Positions 9,369-17,625 of a stretch of 64,000 nucleotides of DNA are shown piece after piece. Origin of the DNA: Sphingomonas sp. OK281 (lineage in GTDB: Bacteria > Pseudomonadota > Alphaproteobacteria > Sphingomonadales > Sphingomonadaceae); NCBI RefSeq assembly GCF_900115295.1, contig NZ_FOVZ01000003.1:62001-126000 (forward strand). Direction: 5' to 3'. The notes under the pieces were generated by a model. It worked only from the letters and a program-made list of their open reading frames with translations, made no database searches and had not been told where the DNA came from. Made by a program: the position numbers and the translations under genes. Numbering within the stretch: the stretch's first letter is position 1; the number at the start of each line of letters is the position of its first letter.

Positions 9369-9661
9369 AGCTGTTGACCGGAAACGACCTTCCCACCGGC
9401 GACGTCGTCTGGTGGACCGGCAATGGCTGGTCGCGCCACATTGAGGACGCGGCCGACGTCGGCGTCGCGGGTGAAGCGATCCTCCAGGCGGAGGAAGGCG
9501 CGCGCCGGGTCAACGTCCCCTATCTCATCGAGGCGACGCAGACCGACGACGGCCCCCGCCCCGCCCACATCAAGGACCGCATCCGCGCGCTCGGCCCGAC
9601 GATGCGGCCCGACCTGACCCTCAAACCCGCCGACCCCAATGCCGGCAGCTGGGTAATCTGA
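9365..9661 (+). CDS. DUF2849 domain protein
   Basis: A 98-residue soluble protein of the DUF2849 family, recognised from MKLLTGNDLPTGDVVWW and from its fixed place between cobA and the sulfite reductase in alphaproteobacteria. The biochemical role is not established. The tight coupling (ATGA with cobA, one base before the next gene) suggests an accessory function in sulfite/nitrite reductase assembly or regulation. No Cys residues are present, so it is unlikely to carry a redox centre. Confidence 0.85.
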   Translation: MKLLTGNDLPTGDVVWWTGNGWSRHIEDAADVGVAGEAILQAEEGARRVNVPYLIEATQTDDGPRPAHIKDRIRALGPTMRPDLTLKPADPNAGSWVI

Positions 9662-9662
9662 T

Positions 9663-11294
9663 ATGTATAAATACGACGAATACGACCAGGCGATCGTCGA
9701 CCAGCGCGTCGACGAATTCCGCGATCAGGTCCGCCGCCGCCTCTCCGGTGAGCTGACCGAGGACCAGTTCAAGCCGCTGCGGCTGATGAATGGCCTTTAC
9801 CTCCAGCTGCACGCGTACATGCTGCGCGTGGCGGTGCCGTACGGGACGCTCGACGGCCGCCAGATGCGGATGCTTGGGCATATCGCGCGAAAGTACGATC
9901 GCGGTTACGGGCATTTCACCACGCGGCAGAACATCCAGTTCAACTGGATACAGCTCGACCAGACCCCGGACATCCTCCAGGAACTGGCGACGGTCGAGAT
10001 GCATGCCATCCAGACCAGCGGCAACTGCATCCGCAACATCAGTTCCGACCAGTTCGCCGGCGCCGCCGCGGACGAGGTCGCGGATCCACGCCCCTGGGCC
10101 GAGCTGATCCGCCAATGGTCGACGTTCCACCCGGAATTCACGTTCCTGCCGCGGAAGTTCAAGATCTGCGTAATCGCGGCTGACGAGGATCGTGCGGCGA
10201 TGCGGCTGCACGACATCGGCATCGGGTTGCACGTCCGCGACGGCGAACTCGGCGCGAAGATCTTCGTAGGCGGCGGCATGGGTCGCACGCCGATGATCAG
10301 CCACGAGATCCGCGATTTCGTTCCCGCCGACGACCTGATGAGCTATCTCGAGGCGTGCCTGCGCGTCTACAATCGCTACGGCCGCCGCGACAACATCTAC
10401 AAGGCGCGGATCAAGATCCTGCTGCACGAGATCGGCCCCGACGAATATCGCCGCCAGGTCGAGGAGGAGTTCGCCGCGGTGAAGGGCCTCGGCCTCGATC
10501 CTCCGCGCGCGGAACTGGAGCGCATCACGAGCCATTTCGGCGCGCCTGACTTCGACGCCAACGCCTCGACCAACATCGACCGCAGCGATCCCGACTTCGC
10601 GGTCTGGCTCGACCAGAACGTCAAGGCCCACAAGCAGCCGGGCTATGCGATCGTCAACATCAGCCTGAAGCCGATCGGTGGCATCCCCGGCGACGCGTCG
10701 GCGGACCAGATCGACGTGATGGCCGACCTCGGCACGCGCTACAGCTTCGACGAACTGCGCGTCACGCACGCGCAGAACATCGTCCTGCCGCACGTCCGCA
10801 TCGCCGACCTGCACGCGGTGTGGTCGGCGCTGAACGACGCCGGGCTCGCCGAGGCCAATCTCGACCTGATCAGCGATATCATCGCCTGCCCCGGTCTGGA
10901 TTACTGCAGCCTCGCCAACGCGCGCTCGATCCCGCTCGCGCAGAAGATCGCGACTCGCTTCGGCAGTCTCGATCGCCAGCGTGACCTTGGCGAACTGAAG
11001 CTCAAGATCAGCGGCTGCATCAACGCGTGCGGGCATCATCACGCGGGCCACATCGGCATCCTCGGCGTCGACAAGAAGGGCACCGAGAATTACCAGCTCT
11101 CGCTCGGCGGTTCGGGCGCGGAGGACGTGAGCCTCGCGAAGATCACCGGCCCCGGTTTCTCCGAGGACGGCGTGGTCGACGCGATCGAACGCGTCACCGA
11201 CCGGTACCTGCAGGTCCGCGATCCCGGCGAGCGTTTCCTCGACACCTACCGCCGCGTCGGCTTCGAGACGTTCAAGGAGGCGATCTATGGTTGA
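9663..11294 (+). CDS. cysI: Sulfite reductase hemoprotein (nitrite/sulfite reductase family)
   Basis: A 543-residue siroheme/[4Fe-4S] enzyme that reduces sulfite to sulfide with six electrons. The cluster ligands are visible as CPGLDYC (C409 and C415) and SGCINACG (C452 and C456), the C-x5-C...C-x3-C pattern of the family. The ferredoxin-like substrate half-domain includes GHFTTRQNIQFNW. No CysJ flavoprotein is in the window, so the electron donor may be ferredoxin. Nitrite reductase is possible by homology, but the neighbours cobA and cysH point to sulfite. It overlaps the DUF934 gene by 8 bases. Confidence 0.92.
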   Translation: MYKYDEYDQAIVDQRVDEFRDQVRRRLSGELTEDQFKPLRLMNGLYLQLHAYMLRVAVPYGTLDGRQMRMLGHIARKYDRGYGHFTTRQNIQFNWIQLDQTPDILQELATVEMHAIQTSGNCIRNISSDQFAGAAADEVADPRPWAELIRQWSTFHPEFTFLPRKFKICVIAADEDRAAMRLHDIGIGLHVRDGELGAKIFVGGGMGRTPMISHEIRDFVPADDLMSYLEACLRVYNRYGRRDNIYKARIKILLHEIGPDEYRRQVEEEFAAVKGLGLDPPRAELERITSHFGAPDFDANASTNIDRSDPDFAVWLDQNVKAHKQPGYAIVNISLKPIGGIPGDASADQIDVMADLGTRYSFDELRVTHAQNIVLPHVRIADLHAVWSALNDAGLAEANLDLISDIIACPGLDYCSLANARSIPLAQKIATRFGSLDRQRDLGELKLKISGCINACGHHHAGHIGILGVDKKGTENYQLSLGGSGAEDVSLAKITGPGFSEDGVVDAIERVTDRYLQVRDPGERFLDTYRRVGFETFKEAIYG

Positions 11295-11727
11295 GTATCC
11301 GGACCAGACGCTGCTCCGCTTCCGCGACGACGAGCCGCATGACGAGCCTGCGGTGACGCTCGACTCGTTCATCGGCCAGAGCAACGCCGCCGCCGTGCGC
11401 CTCGAAGCGGGCGACGATGCCCGCGCGCTGTTGCCGCAGATCGACCAGCTAGCGCTGATCGAGGTGAGCTTCCCCGGCTACCGCGACGGGCGCGGCTATT
11501 CGTCCGCGCGGATCCTCCGCGAGGCGGGCTATACCGGTGAACTGCGTGCGCAGGGCGATGTGCTGGTCGACCAGATCCCGTTGATGCGGCGCTGCGGGTT
11601 CGACAGCTTCGCACCGCAGGCACCGATCGATATCGACGTGCTGCGTGCGAGCCTGGAACGCTACGACACGCCGTACCAGAAGGCGGCGGACGGTGCCGTG
11701 CCGGTGTGGAAGCTGCGCCATGGGTGA
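11287..11727 (+). CDS. DUF934 domain protein
   Basis: A 146-residue protein of the DUF934 family, a constant companion of assimilatory sulfite reductases. Landmarks are LALIEVSFPGYRDGRGYSSARILR and GDVLVDQIPLMRRCGFDSF. Its function is unproven. Translational coupling is likely on both sides (8-base overlap with cysI and 8-base overlap with cysH). No membrane segment or signal peptide is present. Confidence 0.87.
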   Translation: MVEYPDQTLLRFRDDEPHDEPAVTLDSFIGQSNAAAVRLEAGDDARALLPQIDQLALIEVSFPGYRDGRGYSSARILREAGYTGELRAQGDVLVDQIPLMRRCGFDSFAPQAPIDIDVLRASLERYDTPYQKAADGAVPVWKLRHG

Positions 11728-12472
11728 GCCCGCGCGCCAACTCGACATGATCGACGTCACGCCGGCGTTCACGCGCGCCGACGCGGTGGCGATGCAGGAC
11801 CGGTTCGAAGGCATCTCCGCGCAGGAGATGCTGTTCGAACTGCTGGTCGGCGAGTTGCGCGGGCGGATTGCGGCGGTGTCGTCGTTCGGCGCGGAGTCGG
11901 CGGTGCTGCTGCACATGGTCGCGCAGGTCGATGTCGATGTGCCGGTGGTGTTCACGAATACGCAGAAGATGTTCGGCGAGACGCTGGCGTATCGCGACGA
12001 GCTAGCGGAGAAATTGGGCTTCACCGACCTGCGCGTGTTCCGTCCCGATCCGCGGTTGCTCGCGATCAAGGACAAGACGGGGCTGCGCTGGTCCTATGAT
12101 CCCGATGGCTGCTGTGATCTTCGCAAGGTGGAGCCGTTGCGGCGCGCGCTCGCCCCATTCGATGCGTGGATTTCAGGACGGAAGGGGTTCCAGTCGGGCA
12201 CCCGTACCGCTCTCCCCCGCTTCGAAGAGGACGAGGGCCGCTTGAAGATTAACCCGCTGGCGGATTGGGACAAGGCCAAGCTCGACGCCTATTTTGCCGA
12301 GCATGAGTTGCCGCGACATCCGCTGGAAGCGCAAGGCTATCTCTCGATCGGCTGCGCGCCCTGCACGACCAAGGTCGCCCCCGGCGAAGACCCGCGCGCA
12401 GGCCGCTGGCGCAGTTTCGACAAGGTCGAATGCGGCATCCACGCGCCTACCGATTACGATCCGATGATCTAA
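11720..12472 (+). CDS. cysH: Adenylyl-sulfate/phosphoadenylyl-sulfate reductase
   Basis: A 250-residue thioredoxin-dependent reductase producing sulfite from activated sulfate. The C-terminal redox Cys lies in ECGIH (about 237-241). It also has the Cys pair CC at 131-132 and CAPC at 212-215. By established family rules these ligate a [4Fe-4S] cluster and mark enzymes that prefer APS over PAPS. It is the last gene of the operon, overlapping DUF934; the ATG at 11720 follows from that coupling. No sulfate transport or cysDN gene is nearby. Confidence 0.92.
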   Translation: MGEPARQLDMIDVTPAFTRADAVAMQDRFEGISAQEMLFELLVGELRGRIAAVSSFGAESAVLLHMVAQVDVDVPVVFTNTQKMFGETLAYRDELAEKLGFTDLRVFRPDPRLLAIKDKTGLRWSYDPDGCCDLRKVEPLRRALAPFDAWISGRKGFQSGTRTALPRFEEDEGRLKINPLADWDKAKLDAYFAEHELPRHPLEAQGYLSIGCAPCTTKVAPGEDPRAGRWRSFDKVECGIHAPTDYDPMI

Positions 12473-12477
12473 CCACT

Positions 12478-12632
12478 TTCCCTCGCCCCTACGGGGAGAG
12501 GGAGGGAGGAGCCACTTGGCGACGGAAGGGAGAGGGGAGTTGGGATGCGACGTCCCGAGCCACACTCCCCTCTCCCTTCCCACCGCAAGAGCGGCGGGCC
12601 CCTTCCCTCTCCCCGCAGGGGCGAGGGAGACG
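12478..12632. repeat. GC-rich palindromic repeat, family A variant
   Basis: CCCTCGCCCCTACGGGGAG at the left is mirrored by CTCCCCGCAGGGGCGAGGG at the right, with inner GGGAGAGGGGAGT/ACTCCCCTCTCCC arms. It occupies the whole gap between the convergent cysH and dnaB genes, where it may double as a transcription stop. Confidence 0.8.
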
Positions 12633-12638
12633 ATGACC

Positions 12639-14129
12639 TCAATACTCCGCCAGATCCGAGAACTTGGTGATCGTCGGATCGAACTTCATCCGGACCTTCC
12701 CCGTCGCGCCATGGCGCTGCTTGGCGATGATCAGCTCCGCCAGGCCGTAGACCCGCTCCATCTCCGCCGCCCACGACGCATGGTCCTCGAAGATCTTCGA
12801 GCTGTCGCCCTCCGCCGGGCGCTTGGGCTCCTTCGACGCGACGTAATAGTCCTCGCGGTACACGAACCAGACCATGTCGGCGTCCTGCTCGATCGAACCG
12901 GATTCGCGAAGATCCGACAGCATAGGCGTCTTGTCCTCGCGCGATTCCACCGCACGCGACAGCTGCGACAGTGCCAGCACCGGGACGTTGAGGTCCTTCG
13001 CCAAGGTCTTCAGGCCGCGCGAAATCTCGGAGATTTCCTGGACGCGGTTGCCGTCCTTGCTCTTGCCCGAGCCCGACAACAGCTGGAGGTAATCGACCAC
13101 CACCAGCCCTATCTCGTTGTTGTGCCGACGCTGCAACCGGCGGACGCGCGTATGCAGCGCGCCGATCGAGAGACCACCGGTGTCGTCGATGAACAGGGGC
13201 AGATTCTCAAGCTCGGCTGCGGCGGCGGCGAGCTGTGCGAACTCGGTGCGGCTGATCTTACCCATGCGGAGTGATTCGGAACTGATCTGCGACTGCTCGG
13301 CGAGAATACGCGTCGCCAGCTGATCCGCGGACATTTCCAGCGAGAAGAACGCGACCTTTGCGCCGACCGAGTCCTTCGGCGCGATTCCGTCGGCCATGTC
13401 GCGCATCCAGCGCCGCGCGGCGTTGAACGCGATGTTGGTGGCGAGCGACGTCTTGCCCATGCCCGGACGGCCGGCGAGGATCATGAGATCGCTGTGATGC
13501 ATGCCGCCGATCTTCGCGTTGATCGAATCGATGCCGGTGGTGACACCCGACAGATTGCCGCCAGAGTTCAGCGCGCGCTCGGCCATCTTGACCGCCGCGG
13601 TCGTTGCCTGCGCGAACGACTTCACCGTGTTCTCGGAACCGCCATCCGCCGCGACCTTGAACAGCTCCTCCTCGGCGAGTTCGATCTGCGCACGCGGATT
13701 GACCTCCTCGGAGGTGTCCATCGCGCGATCGACCAGCGTGCGACCGACCGACACGAGCGCGCGAAGCATCGCGAGGTCGTAGATCTGCTGCGCGAACTGG
13801 CGCGCACCGATCAGGCCCGCGCCGCTGCCGGTCAGCCCCGCCAGATACGCCGGCCCGCCTAGTTCGCGCATACCCTCGTCCGCATCGAACATCGGCCGCA
13901 GCGTCACCGGCGTCACCAGCATGTCGTTGCCGCGCAGCGTCTTGATCGCCGCGAAGATGCGTCCGTGGACGGGTTCGAAGAAATGGCCGGGTTCGAGCTT
14001 GTCGACGAGATCGTCCGCGAGCCGGTTGTCGATCATCATCGCGCCGAGCATCGCCGCCTCGGCCTCGACGTTGCGGGGAAGCTGCTGCGGTTCGGGGACA
14101 GCGGGAACGGGGAATGCGAGAGTTGCCAT
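12639..14129 (-). CDS. dnaB: Replicative DNA helicase DnaB
   Basis: The hexameric 5'-3' helicase of the replication fork, 496 residues from the ATG at 14129; an in-frame GTG at 14138 would add three. The N-terminal primase-interacting domain begins LPRNVEAEAAMLGAMMIDNRLADD. The RecA-like C-terminal domain has Walker A LAGRPGMGKTSLA and Walker B VVDYLQLLSGSG, followed by SQLSRAVESR. Full length, no intein. It is convergent with cysH and separated from it by a repeat. Confidence 0.95.
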   Translation of the reverse strand: MATLAFPVPAVPEPQQLPRNVEAEAAMLGAMMIDNRLADDLVDKLEPGHFFEPVHGRIFAAIKTLRGNDMLVTPVTLRPMFDADEGMRELGGPAYLAGLTGSGAGLIGARQFAQQIYDLAMLRALVSVGRTLVDRAMDTSEEVNPRAQIELAEEELFKVAADGGSENTVKSFAQATTAAVKMAERALNSGGNLSGVTTGIDSINAKIGGMHHSDLMILAGRPGMGKTSLATNIAFNAARRWMRDMADGIAPKDSVGAKVAFFSLEMSADQLATRILAEQSQISSESLRMGKISRTEFAQLAAAAAELENLPLFIDDTGGLSIGALHTRVRRLQRRHNNEIGLVVVDYLQLLSGSGKSKDGNRVQEISEISRGLKTLAKDLNVPVLALSQLSRAVESREDKTPMLSDLRESGSIEQDADMVWFVYREDYYVASKEPKRPAEGDSSKIFEDHASWAAEMERVYGLAELIIAKQRHGATGKVRMKFDPTITKFSDLAEY

Positions 14130-14205
14130 CCCCTGCACCTACGCGATGCGAAGCGTCGGGTCCAAGCGCACTGCGACGGAATGTGGGGATAAGTCGCCTT
14201 CTTCG

Positions 14206-14313
14206 CCCCTCCCTGAAAGGGAGGGGTCGGGGGTGGGTCGGCTTCCGCATCATGGAACGGTTGCGGCCAAAGCCGGCCTACCCACCCCCAGCCCCTCCCT
14301 TTCAGGGAGGGGA
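14206..14313. repeat. GC-rich palindromic repeat, family A
   Basis: GCCCCTCCCTGAAAGGGAGG with GGGGGTGGGTCGGC, mirrored after about 45 bases. It lies between the divergent dnaB and UPF0262 genes, so it sits in what should be promoter space, unlike most copies, which follow gene ends. Confidence 0.85.
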
Positions 14314-14385
14314 GCGCGTGTCGCTCTTGGCTTGCGCGCGCTCAGACCAAGTGACAGGCGATACGACCCCCGCTATCGAACCGGT

Positions 14386-14868
14386 ATGGCCGACCCGCGG
14401 ATCATCGACGTGCAACTCGACGAGACCAGTCTCGGCTGGCGCTCGCCAGACGTCGAGCAGGAGCGGCGGATCGCGATCTTCGACCTGATCGAGGGCAATC
14501 ACTTCGCCCCGCAGCGAGCCTATGCCGACGGCTATGCCGGGCCGTACAAGATCAAGCTGCAGTCGGAGGAAGGCCGCCTCGGCATCCATATCCATCGCGA
14601 AGACGACACGCATCTCGAGACTTTGGTGCTCGCGCTCGGGCGCTTCCGCCGGCCGATCCGCGATTATTTCGCGATCTGCGACAGCTATTACCAAGCGATC
14701 CGGCAATCCTCCCCCGCGCAGATCGAGACGGTCGACATGGCGCGCCGCGGCGTCCACAACGAAGCTGCCGAGCTGCTCAAGGAGCGCCTCGACGGCAAGA
14801 TCGAGGTCGATTTCGACACTGCGCGACGGCTGTTCACGCTGATCTGCGTCCTCCACATCCGCAACTAG
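14386..14868 (+). CDS. UPF0262 family protein
   Basis: A 160-residue protein of the UPF0262 family, found across alphaproteobacteria and without assigned function. Recognised from LDETSLGWRSPDVEQERRIAIFDLIEGNHF and the closing LFTLICVLHIRN. No signal peptide or membrane helix. The ATG at 14386 gives the family N-terminus; the much longer open reading in this frame runs through the repeat and is not credible. It is followed after 7 bases by the GH25 gene, so the three plus-strand genes here probably form an operon. Confidence 0.88.
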   Translation: MADPRIIDVQLDETSLGWRSPDVEQERRIAIFDLIEGNHFAPQRAYADGYAGPYKIKLQSEEGRLGIHIHREDDTHLETLVLALGRFRRPIRDYFAICDSYYQAIRQSSPAQIETVDMARRGVHNEAAELLKERLDGKIEVDFDTARRLFTLICVLHIRN

Positions 14869-14875
14869 AAGACCC

Positions 14876-15553
14876 ATGGCTCACGCACTTTTGAAATTCG
14901 CGGCCGCGCTCGCCGCGACCGGCTTTGTCGGCATCTGCGGCTGGACCGCGGCCACCGGATGGCACCCCGACGTCAAACACTACCCGTTGCAGGGCATCGA
15001 TCTCGCCGAGAACCCCGGCACGGTCGAATGGGGCACGGTGCGCGCAAGCGGCGCCGACTTCGCCTATATCGTCGCGACGTCGGGCACCGACCGCCGCGAT
15101 CCGACATTCGAGGCGAACTGGGCGGCGCTGCCCGACGCCGGCCTGCGTCGCGGTGCGGTCCACGTCTATTCCTTGTGCCAGCGCGCGGACGAGCAAGCGA
15201 ACGCGTTCAACACCTTCGTACCGCGAACGTCGGACGCATTGCCGACCGCGGTCGACATCGCGTTCCACGACGACTGTACCGCGCGGCCCGACCGCGCGAC
15301 GCTGATCGCCGACATCGCGCAGTTCGTGACGATGGTCGAGACGCACACCCGGCAGCCGGTGATGCTGCGGATCAGCAAAGCGGTGGATTCGAAATACACG
15401 CTGTCGGATGCCGTCCCGCGGCCGCTATGGGCGGTGGAGAATATCCTCAAGCCCGACTACACCGCGCGACCGTGGCGGATGTGGCGCGCGAGCGATTTCC
15501 GCCGCATCGACGGGATCGAGGGACCGGTGAACTGGGACGTGGTGGCATCATGA
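14876..15553 (+). CDS. GH25 lysozyme-like protein
   Basis: A 225-residue protein with an N-terminal hydrophobic segment (about 7-24, a signal anchor or uncleaved signal) and a GH25 (Chalaropsis-type muramidase) domain. GIDLAEN (about 40) matches the first conserved Asp region and TAVDIAFHDD (about 123-132) the strand where the catalytic pair is expected, although the usual D-x-E reads D-I-A, so activity is uncertain. Predicted to act on or bind peptidoglycan in the periplasm. Stop and next start overlap by 4 bases (ATGA). Confidence 0.8.
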   Translation: MAHALLKFAAALAATGFVGICGWTAATGWHPDVKHYPLQGIDLAENPGTVEWGTVRASGADFAYIVATSGTDRRDPTFEANWAALPDAGLRRGAVHVYSLCQRADEQANAFNTFVPRTSDALPTAVDIAFHDDCTARPDRATLIADIAQFVTMVETHTRQPVMLRISKAVDSKYTLSDAVPRPLWAVENILKPDYTARPWRMWRASDFRRIDGIEGPVNWDVVAS

Positions 15554-15999
15554 ACGAACAAGCAACGCAACTCGTGGCCGCAGCACGCGATGCGTCGCGC
15601 AACGCGCACGCGCCCTATTCGCGGTTCGCGGTCGGTGCCGCGGTGCTGCTTGACGACGGCACGGTGATCACCGGCGCAAACTTCGAGAATGCGAGCTACG
15701 GCCTGTCGCTCTGTGCCGAGACTGTTGCGATCGCCACCGCCAGCGCCGCAGGCCGGCTCCGCGATATCGTCGCGATCGGCGTGATCGGCGGTGCGATGGA
15801 CGCCGACGGCCGCGCCACCGGCACGTCCCCCGTCAGTCCCTGTGGGCGTTGTCGCCAGGTCATCAACGAAGCCGCGCAGATGGGTAAGCGTGACCTGCCG
15901 GTGCATTGCGGCGCGGCGGAAGGTGATGCGATCCGCACCTATGTCGTATCGGAATTGCTGCCTGATGCGTTCGGCCCGGCGGACCTGGGGGTCAGCTAA
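15550..15999 (+). CDS. cdd: Cytidine deaminase
   Basis: A 149-residue zinc-dependent deaminase of pyrimidine salvage (cytidine/deoxycytidine to uridine/deoxyuridine). Signature residues are HAPYSRFAVGAA at the N-terminus, CAETVAI (zinc Cys and catalytic Glu) and PCGRCRQV (two zinc Cys). It belongs to the short, homotetrameric class. Its start overlaps the GH25 stop. Its stop codon overlaps the stop of the convergent HPP gene by 4 bases, leaving no room for a terminator between them. Confidence 0.93.
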   Translation: MNEQATQLVAAARDASRNAHAPYSRFAVGAAVLLDDGTVITGANFENASYGLSLCAETVAIATASAAGRLRDIVAIGVIGGAMDADGRATGTSPVSPCGRCRQVINEAAQMGKRDLPVHCGAAEGDAIRTYVVSELLPDAFGPADLGVS

Positions 16000-16700
16000 G
16001 CCGCGCGTCCTACGGGGCCGCCGCCAGCCATGCGCGTACGCCGTTGGGTTGCGTGATATTCGACACGACCAAACAGCAGGTCCAGGTCCTCGCGGCTTAC
16101 GTCGAGTGTTTCGCCGAGATCGGCGAGCGCCTTGTCGAGATCCTCGGCGCGGAGCGCGGCTTCGATCGGCGCAGGCACGGCGACGGGCACACGGTGCGGG
16201 TAGCTGTGCCCTGAAAACCGGTGGAACAGGATTCCGCACGCCGTCAGTATGATGGCGTTCAGCGCGATCGGGATGAGCACGAACGCGAAGCCTGCGTCGA
16301 TGACGGCAGGGCCTCCGATGACCGCGGTTAACGCGACCGCACCGGCCGGCGGATGCAGCGACCGGGTCAGCGACATCATGAGGATCGCAGCACCTACCGC
16401 GATTGGGGCTGCGAGTTCGGGCACCGGTACGAGCATCCTGACCGCGACCCCGACCAGCGCAGCGATACTGTTCCCGCCGATGACCGACCAGGGTTGCGCC
16501 AGCGGGCTCGCCGGTACCGCGAACACTAGGACCGCGGCGGCCCCCATCGGCGCGGCGATCAGCAGGAATGGTCCGTGCGGGTGAACGAACGCCGCACTGA
16601 TCGCGCTGGTTAGGCCAATGCCGAGCACCGCGCCCAGACAGGCTCGGAGTCGATCCCCGAGGTTTCCGCCTGCGAGAATAGGATCGAAGAGTTTGCGCAT
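15996..16700 (-). CDS. HPP family membrane protein
   Basis: A 234-residue integral membrane protein of the HPP family, named for a conserved His-Pro-Pro seen here in SLHPPAGAVALTAVIGGPAV. About four or five hydrophobic helices cover residues 20-165, followed by a charged cytoplasmic tail (RAEDLDKALADLGETLD). Some family members have been linked to nitrite transport; this one is not assigned. The start at 16700 (MRKLFDPILAG) gives the compact family form; an in-frame ATG 17 codons upstream also exists. Confidence 0.8.
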   Translation of the reverse strand: MRKLFDPILAGGNLGDRLRACLGAVLGIGLTSAISAAFVHPHGPFLLIAAPMGAAAVLVFAVPASPLAQPWSVIGGNSIAALVGVAVRMLVPVPELAAPIAVGAAILMMSLTRSLHPPAGAVALTAVIGGPAVIDAGFAFVLIPIALNAIILTACGILFHRFSGHSYPHRVPVAVPAPIEAALRAEDLDKALADLGETLDVSREDLDLLFGRVEYHATQRRTRMAGGGPVGRAA

Positions 16701-16788
16701 GCGAGACACCCGGTGGACGATGGCTGGTCCATATGGCGGGATCGCCCGCAAGTCACGGCGGCGTGCCGGCCGGTCGGAGGTGGACCGA

Positions 16789-17625
16789 TTACTCCTGTGC
16801 GGGGATCTCGTAGAAGCCGCGGAACCGCTTGCTCGGCGCGAAGGCGCTAGTCTGGCCGATCACGGTTTCGCCTGCCCCCATGACCAGCACGCCGCCCGGT
16901 TTCATCGCCTTGGCGATTTTCGGGAACACCTCGGCCTTGGTGTCGGGGGACAAGTATAACAGCACGTTGCGGCACAGGACGACGTCAAACTGTCCCGATG
17001 GGGCTGGATCGGATACCAGGTTCATCCGGCGAAACGCGACCATCGCGAGAAGCTCGGGCTTCGCCACCCAGTCGCTGCCGGTCGTGTCGAACCAGCGAAC
17101 CATGCGACGCACCGGCAGCCCGCGCTGGATCTCGAACTGAGAGAAGCGACCGGACCGCGCGCGCGCGACGGCGGCATCCGACACGTCGGTGGCGACGATC
17201 TCGGGCAGCGGCGCACCGCTCGCCTCGCGCCGCTCGGCGAACTGCATCGCGAGCGACAGCGGCTCCTGCCCGGTCGAACAGCCCGCGCACCAGATTCGCG
17301 CGCGACGACCGTCATGCTCGGCTTGGGCGACGGTCTCGGCGAGCATCTCGAACACCTGCGCGTCGCGGAAGAACGACGTCTCCTGGTTGACGAGCGCATC
17401 GACGATGGAGTCGCCGATCGAACGATCGCTTCCCTGCAGCAACTGGGTCACCAATTGGTCGAGCGTCTCGAGCTTGCGTGCGCGCAACAGGGGTTTCAAC
17501 GCGGTGTCGAGCCGCCATGAGCGATACGCGGCGATCTGCTGCCCGGTACGTGCCTCGAGCAAGGCGGTCAGGACGTTGATTGCGGTCTGCGACGCGGCGG
17601 GTGCGGGAACGGCGCGAGGCATCAT
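16789..17625 (-). CDS. cheR: Chemotaxis methyltransferase CheR
   Basis: A 278-residue SAM-dependent methylase of glutamates on chemoreceptors. The N-terminal helical domain (about 15-85) is followed by the methyltransferase core with IWCAGCSTGQEPLSLAM (SAM-binding loop, about 113-129), EIVATDVSDAAV and VLCRNVLLYL. It is the last gene of the che cluster. Its start ATGATG straddles the cheB TGA, so translation is coupled. A 20-residue Ala-rich lead precedes the helical domain. Confidence 0.92.
   Translation of the reverse strand: MMPRAVPAPAASQTAINVLTALLEARTGQQIAAYRSWRLDTALKPLLRARKLETLDQLVTQLLQGSDRSIGDSIVDALVNQETSFFRDAQVFEMLAETVAQAEHDGRRARIWCAGCSTGQEPLSLAMQFAERREASGAPLPEIVATDVSDAAVARARSGRFSQFEIQRGLPVRRMVRWFDTTGSDWVAKPELLAMVAFRRMNLVSDPAPSGQFDVVLCRNVLLYLSPDTKAEVFPKIAKAMKPGGVLVMGAGETVIGQTSAFAPSKRFRGFYEIPAQE

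Noticed and set aside
9621-11384. A 587-codon open frame antisense to the sulfite reductase
   Set aside because: No family features, and the sense frame has siroheme/cluster Cys.
12478-12632. The repeats as ordinary rho-independent terminators
   Set aside because: Most lack a U-run and some lie in promoter regions or inside genes; a termination role is possible only for a few copies.
15996-16751. A longer start for the HPP membrane protein
   Set aside because: The 17 extra residues are not hydrophobic and do not match the family start; the ATG at 16700 was preferred, without a strong ribosome-binding site either way.
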